Assembly (NCBI GenBank): GCA_043809365.1
Contig: JAZDDW010000031.1
Location: 1-7,274 of the forward strand
Length of the DNA stretch: 7,274 nt
From: CAJAUT01 sp043809365
GTDB taxonomy: Bacteria > Patescibacteriota > Microgenomatia > UBA1400 > UBA12108
Reading direction: 5' to 3'
Program-made: the position numbers and the translations under genes
The notes under the pieces: model-generated
What the model was told of the DNA's origin: nothing
Seen by the model: only the letters and a program-made list of their open reading frames with translations
The model's database searches: none
Part shown: piece after piece, positions 4,824 through 7,274 of the stretch
Position numbering within the stretch: position 1 is the first letter of the stretch
Layout: every line of letters starts with the position of its first letter

Positions 4824-5897
4824 GTGAAAACGTTTCAGAGACTAAAGCAGAAGCCGGAATTGTGGAAGAGGTACTGGATCAGGGAGCGGGTGATAGATGC
4901 AATCCGCGCATATTTTAAGGACCAGGGATTCCATGAGGTGGAGGTGCCACTACTACTCCCAACACCGAGTACAGAGCCGTTTTTGGAGGTATTTAAGACC
5001 GAGCTAAAAGATGATTTGGGAAACAGATGGGACGCTTTCCTGCCTAGTAGTCCAGAGTTTGCCCTAAAGAAGCTGTTGTCGGCTGGGTCGGGCAGCATTT
5101 TTACCATCACTAAATCATTCCGCAACGGGGAGGGAAGGAGCAGTCGGCATAACCCAGAGTTCACGATCCTCGAGTGGTACCAGACACCAGGAGATTATTG
5201 GAGCGTGGCGGAGGATTTTGAGGGATTGGTGAGGTATATCCTGAAGCGGGTGCATCCTGCAGGGCCAGGCCCTGCAGGTCCTAAACATCTTGACCTGCAG
5301 GGCCTGGCCCTAACGTATCAAGGTAAGAAATATAATCTTAATTCGCCTTGGGAGAAGATATCGGTAACTGAGGCATTTGAGAAGTATGCCGGGATTGATA
5401 GCAAAACAATGCTCAATGAACAATGGCTAATGGCCAAAGGGAGAGAGAAAGGATATCAAATTACGGAGAAGACGACGTGGGAAGAGGTCTGGAATCAGAT
5501 TATGGCCAATGAGATCGAGCCAAAATTGGGGACAAGGGGACCAACAATTTTGTATGACTATCCCGTCGCCCAGGCGGCGCTGGCTAAGAAAGCCAAGGAC
5601 CCGCGATTTGCACAGCGGTGGGAAGTGTACCTGGCGGGAATGGAGCTGGGGAACTGTTTCTCGGAACTCACGGATTGGAGAGAGCAAGAGGCACGGTGCA
5701 AAGCAGATCTGGCCCTTCGACGAGACCTGGGTAAAACGGAGTATCCGATGGACACTGATTTTATTGAGGCTCTCAAGCTGGGGATGCCAGAGACGGGAGG
5801 AATCGCGGTGGGAGTAGATCGACTGGTAGCCTTGTTTGCGGATGTACCGAGTATTGCCGACACCCTGTTTTTCCCGATTGAAGAGTTGTATATATAA
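4824..5897 (+). CDS. epmA: EpmA-type EF-P lysine ligase (class II LysRS paralogue)
   Basis: EpmA (PoxA/GenX) activates lysine or (R)-beta-lysine with ATP and attaches it to a conserved lysine of elongation factor P. The 357 residues form only the class II LysRS catalytic core; the N-terminal tRNA anticodon-binding domain of true LysRS is absent. Motif 1 spans about 35-57, motif 2 FRNGEGRSSRHNPEFTILEW (99-118), substrate-pocket segment MELGNCFSELTD (273-284), and motif 3 GGIAVGVDRLV (325-335). Ala328 matches the alanine of E. coli EpmA (GVALGVDR) where LysRS has glycine, favouring ligase over tRNA synthetase. The start is GTG at 4824; the nearby ATG 4816 is in another frame and soon stops. Residues of about 145-163 are encoded by a palindromic insertion. 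An EF-P gene lies two genes downstream. No EpmB (lysine 2,3-aminomutase) is in the window. Confidence 0.85.
   Translation: MKTFQRLKQKPELWKRYWIRERVIDAIRAYFKDQGFHEVEVPLLLPTPSTEPFLEVFKTELKDDLGNRWDAFLPSSPEFALKKLLSAGSGSIFTITKSFRNGEGRSSRHNPEFTILEWYQTPGDYWSVAEDFEGLVRYILKRVHPAGPGPAGPKHLDLQGLALTYQGKKYNLNSPWEKISVTEAFEKYAGIDSKTMLNEQWLMAKGREKGYQITEKTTWEEVWNQIMANEIEPKLGTRGPTILYDYPVAQAALAKKAKDPRFAQRWEVYLAGMELGNCFSELTDWREQEARCKADLALRRDLGKTEYPMDTDFIEALKLGMPETGGIAVGVDRLVALFADVPSIADTLFFPIEELYI
5256..5311 (+). repeat. Palindromic element inserted in frame within epmA
   Basis: Arms 5261-5280 and 5292-5311 are perfect 20-bp reverse complements (left arm begins AGGGCCAGGC) around an 11-nt loop (5281-5291). The left part also contains its own 23-nt palindrome at 5256-5278: CCTGCAGGGCC, a central A, then GGCCCTGCAGG. 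The element is more GC-rich than its surroundings. It is translated in frame as HPAGPGPAGPKHLDLQGLAL-like residues (about 144-163), in a region where E. coli EpmA is roughly 20 residues shorter. This resembles protein-coding palindromic elements such as those of Rickettsia, and the transcript could form a very stable hairpin. Confidence 0.85.
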
Positions 5898-5906
5898 AAT
5901 TATTAT
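5878..5906 (+). promoter_or_regulatory. Possible promoter for the 81-aa gene
   Basis: TTGAAG (5878-5883), 17-bp spacer, TATTAT (5901-5906), then 9 nt to the ATG at 5916, giving a predicted leader of about 3 nt. It overlaps the end of the epmA-type gene, whose last codons run to 5897. No Shine-Dalgarno is present. Confidence 0.6.
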
Positions 5907-5915
5907 GAGATAATA

Positions 5916-6161
5916 ATGTCTATGATGTGTCCTTATTATTTAGAGTGTCGAAGGGCGACTCCAGATTTATGTGGATTGTCAGGTGATGTTTTGAGTAGAT
6001 TAGAATATATGAATAAATTTCTATCTGCTAGTACTCCTTGTGGCGGATTTGTACAGATTATGCCTGATGCAAAAGGGAAGCCTTTTATTCAATATATCAA
6101 CGCAAATGTGACGAATGCACCAGCGAAGGAAACAGAATCGGTGTGGAAAAGACAATGTTAG
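5916..6161 (+). CDS. Small Cys-containing protein, 81 aa, unrecognised
   Basis: No family recognised. Five cysteines: Cys5, Cys11, Cys19, Cys42 and the C-terminal residue Cys81. The first four (CPYYLEC, DLC, TPCGG; spacing C-x5-C-x7-C-x22-C) could form a zinc or Fe-S site, which is only an inference. The N-terminal half is compact; the C-terminal part is polar. Alternative starts are the Met at positions 3 or 4, still ahead of the first Cys. It sits between the EpmA-type ligase and EF-P, 18 nt after the former and 40 nt before the latter, all on the same strand. A link to EF-P modification is possible by context alone. Base composition is more AT-rich than its neighbours. Stop is TAG. Confidence 0.6.
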   Translation: MSMMCPYYLECRRATPDLCGLSGDVLSRLEYMNKFLSASTPCGGFVQIMPDAKGKPFIQYINANVTNAPAKETESVWKRQC

Positions 6162-6162
6162 G

Positions 6163-6192
6163 TTGATGAATTGACACTCGTTGGCGTAGAAT
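6163..6192 (+). promoter_or_regulatory. Possible promoter for efp
   Basis: TTGATG (6163-6168), 18-bp spacer, TAGAAT (6187-6192), then 9 nt to the ATG at 6202, giving a predicted leader of about 3 nt. A better -35 match, TTGACA at 6171-6176, is only 10 bp from TAGAAT, so it cannot pair with it. No Shine-Dalgarno precedes efp. Confidence 0.5.
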
Positions 6193-6201
6193 AAGCAAGT
6201 T

Positions 6202-6765
6202 ATGACACTGATTAAAGCTAATCAACTCAAGACGGGGATGTTTGTACTGTATAAGGATCAACCTTGCGCGGTCGTCAAGTGCGAGTTTTACTTCCCCGGC
6301 AAGGGATCGGCTTTTGCCCGTACCAAGATGAAGAATGTCAAGACGGGGAACGTATATGAATATACATTTAAGTCGAATGATATGGTCGAATCGGTGGACG
6401 TGGAGACGACGGAGTTGCAATATCTATATGCGGACGGGGAGACTTACTATTTTATGAATCCGCGGACCTTTGATCAATTTGAGGTGCCGGGCAAGATTTT
6501 TGAAGGCAAGGAGAAGTATCTTTTGCCAGAAATGAAGATGTTCTTTAACTATTATGAAGGTGAGGTGATTGGGGTACGGTTCCCACTCAAGGTCAGTTTG
6601 AAAGTGACAGAGTCACAGAACGCAGTTGCTGGGAATACCGTAAACGCGGCCAAGAAACCAGTGATGACAGAGTCGGGAGTAGAGGTATTTGTGCCGTTGT
6701 TTGTGAAGCAGGGCGAGATGATTATTGTAGATACGGAAAGTGGAGAATACGTGAGTAGAGCTTAA
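6202..6765 (+). CDS. efp: Translation elongation factor P
   Basis: EF-P binds ribosomes stalled at consecutive prolines, between the P and E sites, and promotes peptide-bond formation. The 187 residues are the standard length: an N-terminal KOW-like domain (about 1-62) and two OB-fold domains (about 66-128 and 131-186). The modification loop reads FPGKGSAF with the lysine at position 34, the same as E. coli Lys34 that EpmA modifies. The terminal signature GEYVSRA is family-typical. The start ATG 6202 gives the expected N-terminus. A companion EpmA-type ligase lies about 300 bp upstream, which supports post-translational lysylation. The stop codon overlaps the stop of the convergent membrane-protein gene by 4 bp. 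The Pro-rich protein next door (PTPTP, PSPNP runs) is the kind of sequence whose translation could need EF-P, though diprolyl motifs are few. Confidence 0.96.
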   Translation: MTLIKANQLKTGMFVLYKDQPCAVVKCEFYFPGKGSAFARTKMKNVKTGNVYEYTFKSNDMVESVDVETTELQYLYADGETYYFMNPRTFDQFEVPGKIFEGKEKYLLPEMKMFFNYYEGEVIGVRFPLKVSLKVTESQNAVAGNTVNAAKKPVMTESGVEVFVPLFVKQGEMIIVDTESGEYVSRA

Positions 6766-7274
6766 CGCTCGGCGGTGATGGTGAGCCATGTGTCGGAGGT
6801 AGCTTCACACTGAGCAGGTTGAGACTGGAGTTTGAGATAAGTTAACCCCTCGATACGCTTGAGTTCACCAGTTCCACTAATCTCGCGTTGAGAGATGAGC
6901 TCTTCCCCGTTTTGTTTCCAGGCGGTGACGGCGGCTTTGTAGCCATCTTTGAGGGAGTAGCGGAGAGTGAGGGGGCCTTGGATATCTTTGATTTCGGTAA
7001 GGTAGGATTTACACTCGCTGGTTTTGATGAGGGTAAGGAGGAGGTGAGAAGTAGTGGTAGTAGTAGTGGTGGTAGTTGTGGGGACAATAGTTTTGGTGGG
7101 TTTGGAGCTGGGGATAGGGGTGGGAGAGTAGGAGGGTGAGGGAAGGTCAAGGGGATTGGGACTGGGAGTAACAATGGGAGTGGGGGTAGGACGGAGGCGG
7201 GAGACAAGACTACCAGCGCCGCGGAAGATATAAAATCCGGCCACGCCGAAGATGAGAATAACCAAGAATCCGGT
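6762..7274 (-). CDS. Membrane-anchored protein with Pro/Thr linker (5' end beyond window)
   Basis: Unrecognised. The frame stays open to the window edge (TGF precedes a TTG at 7265), so the true start is probably beyond 7274 and at least 170 residues are visible. Numbering from the TTG: a hydrophobic segment VILIFGVAGFYIF (2-14) is a likely transmembrane helix, followed by positive residues (RGAGSLVSRLR), then a long disordered linker of Pro, Thr and Ser (26-74) with ten consecutive threonines (63-72). A folded domain of about 90 aa follows, with two cysteines (positions 84 and 152 approximately) that could form a disulfide if extracytoplasmic. The layout fits a surface or envelope protein held by one helix, with the linker spanning the envelope. 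Function unknown. It is convergent with efp, sharing a 4-bp stop overlap. Confidence 0.7.
   Translation of the reverse strand, partial: TGFLVILIFGVAGFYIFRGAGSLVSRLRPTPTPIVTPSPNPLDLPSPSYSPTPIPSSKPTKTIVPTTTTTTTTTTSHLLLTLIKTSECKSYLTEIKDIQGPLTLRYSLKDGYKAAVTAWKQNGEELISQREISGTGELKRIEGLTYLKLQSQPAQCEATSDTWLTITAER
7050..7079 (-). repeat. Ten-codon threonine trinucleotide repeat
   Basis: Ten successive Thr codons on the minus strand, mostly ACT with some ACC and one ACA, forming an imperfect trinucleotide microsatellite in the linker of the membrane protein. Whole-codon slippage would alter linker length without a frameshift. Confidence 0.8.

Noticed and set aside
5509..5863. 102-aa plus and 101-aa minus ORFs inside the EpmA-type gene
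   Set aside because: They overlap the conserved catalytic core of EpmA and show only Arg/Ser-rich composition typical of shadow frames.
4824..5897. Lysyl-tRNA synthetase (LysS)
   Set aside because: No N-terminal anticodon-binding domain, and the motif-3 alanine and overall length match EpmA; a remote chance remains if no other LysRS exists in the genome.
5977..6008. A TGTCAGG followed at about 24 nt by TAGAAT-like sequence
   Set aside because: It lies inside the 81-aa gene, lacks the second TGTCA half-site and GGAAA, and the spacing is off by one; treated as chance.
1..7274. TGA recoding as in Gracilibacteria or Absconditabacteria
   Set aside because: The long conserved genes contain ordinary GGN glycine codons and no in-frame TGA; the standard code explains all ORFs.

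Overview
The window looks like a compact bacterial chromosome segment, most plausibly from the Candidate Phyla Radiation (Patescibacteria). The assignment is inference. It rests on tight gene packing, several unrecognised small proteins, -10-like elements placed 6-9 nt before most start codons with no Shine-Dalgarno (leaderless or near-leaderless genes), and the odd mix of neighbours. The standard genetic code fits: long ORFs carry no in-frame TGA, and the visible stops are TAA or TAG.

Layout. Positions 1-1035 hold mreB (actin-like cell-shape protein). Positions 1102-2069 hold two unrecognised small genes (127 and 148 aa), each behind a copy of the same unusual promoter. Positions 2083-4440 are on the minus strand: a winged-helix (OmpR/PhoB-type) regulator of 339 aa, then an AAA_14/DUF4143-type ATPase of 411 aa with its own near-consensus promoter, then a short decayed copy of the regulator's 3' end just past the ATPase stop. 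Positions 4463-6765 run on the plus strand: a 98-aa putative membrane protein behind a third copy of the unusual promoter, an EpmA-type EF-P lysine ligase, an 81-aa Cys-containing protein, and elongation factor P. Positions 6762-7274 (minus) hold the C-terminal part of a single-pass membrane protein with a Pro/Thr linker; its start lies beyond the window.

Main discovery candidate. Three promoters (1102-1144, 1547-1589, 4463-4505) share one rigid architecture: TGTCA, 5 nt, TGTCAGGAAA, exactly 15 nt, TATAGGAT. The tandem TGTCA half-sites at 10-bp period resemble the direct repeats bound by PhoB-type winged-helix activators. A gene with that kind of DNA-binding domain sits divergently from the third copy, and its own -35 (CTGACA) is the reverse complement of one half-site. 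This suggests a small self-regulated regulon controlling unrecognised small proteins.

Other points. epmA contains a near-perfect palindromic insertion (20-bp perfect inverted repeat, 11-nt loop) that is translated in frame. EpmA and EF-P lie close together, and EF-P carries the Lys34 that EpmA modifies. The regulator's N-terminal domain has a pattern that could be a decayed zincin fold (speculative).
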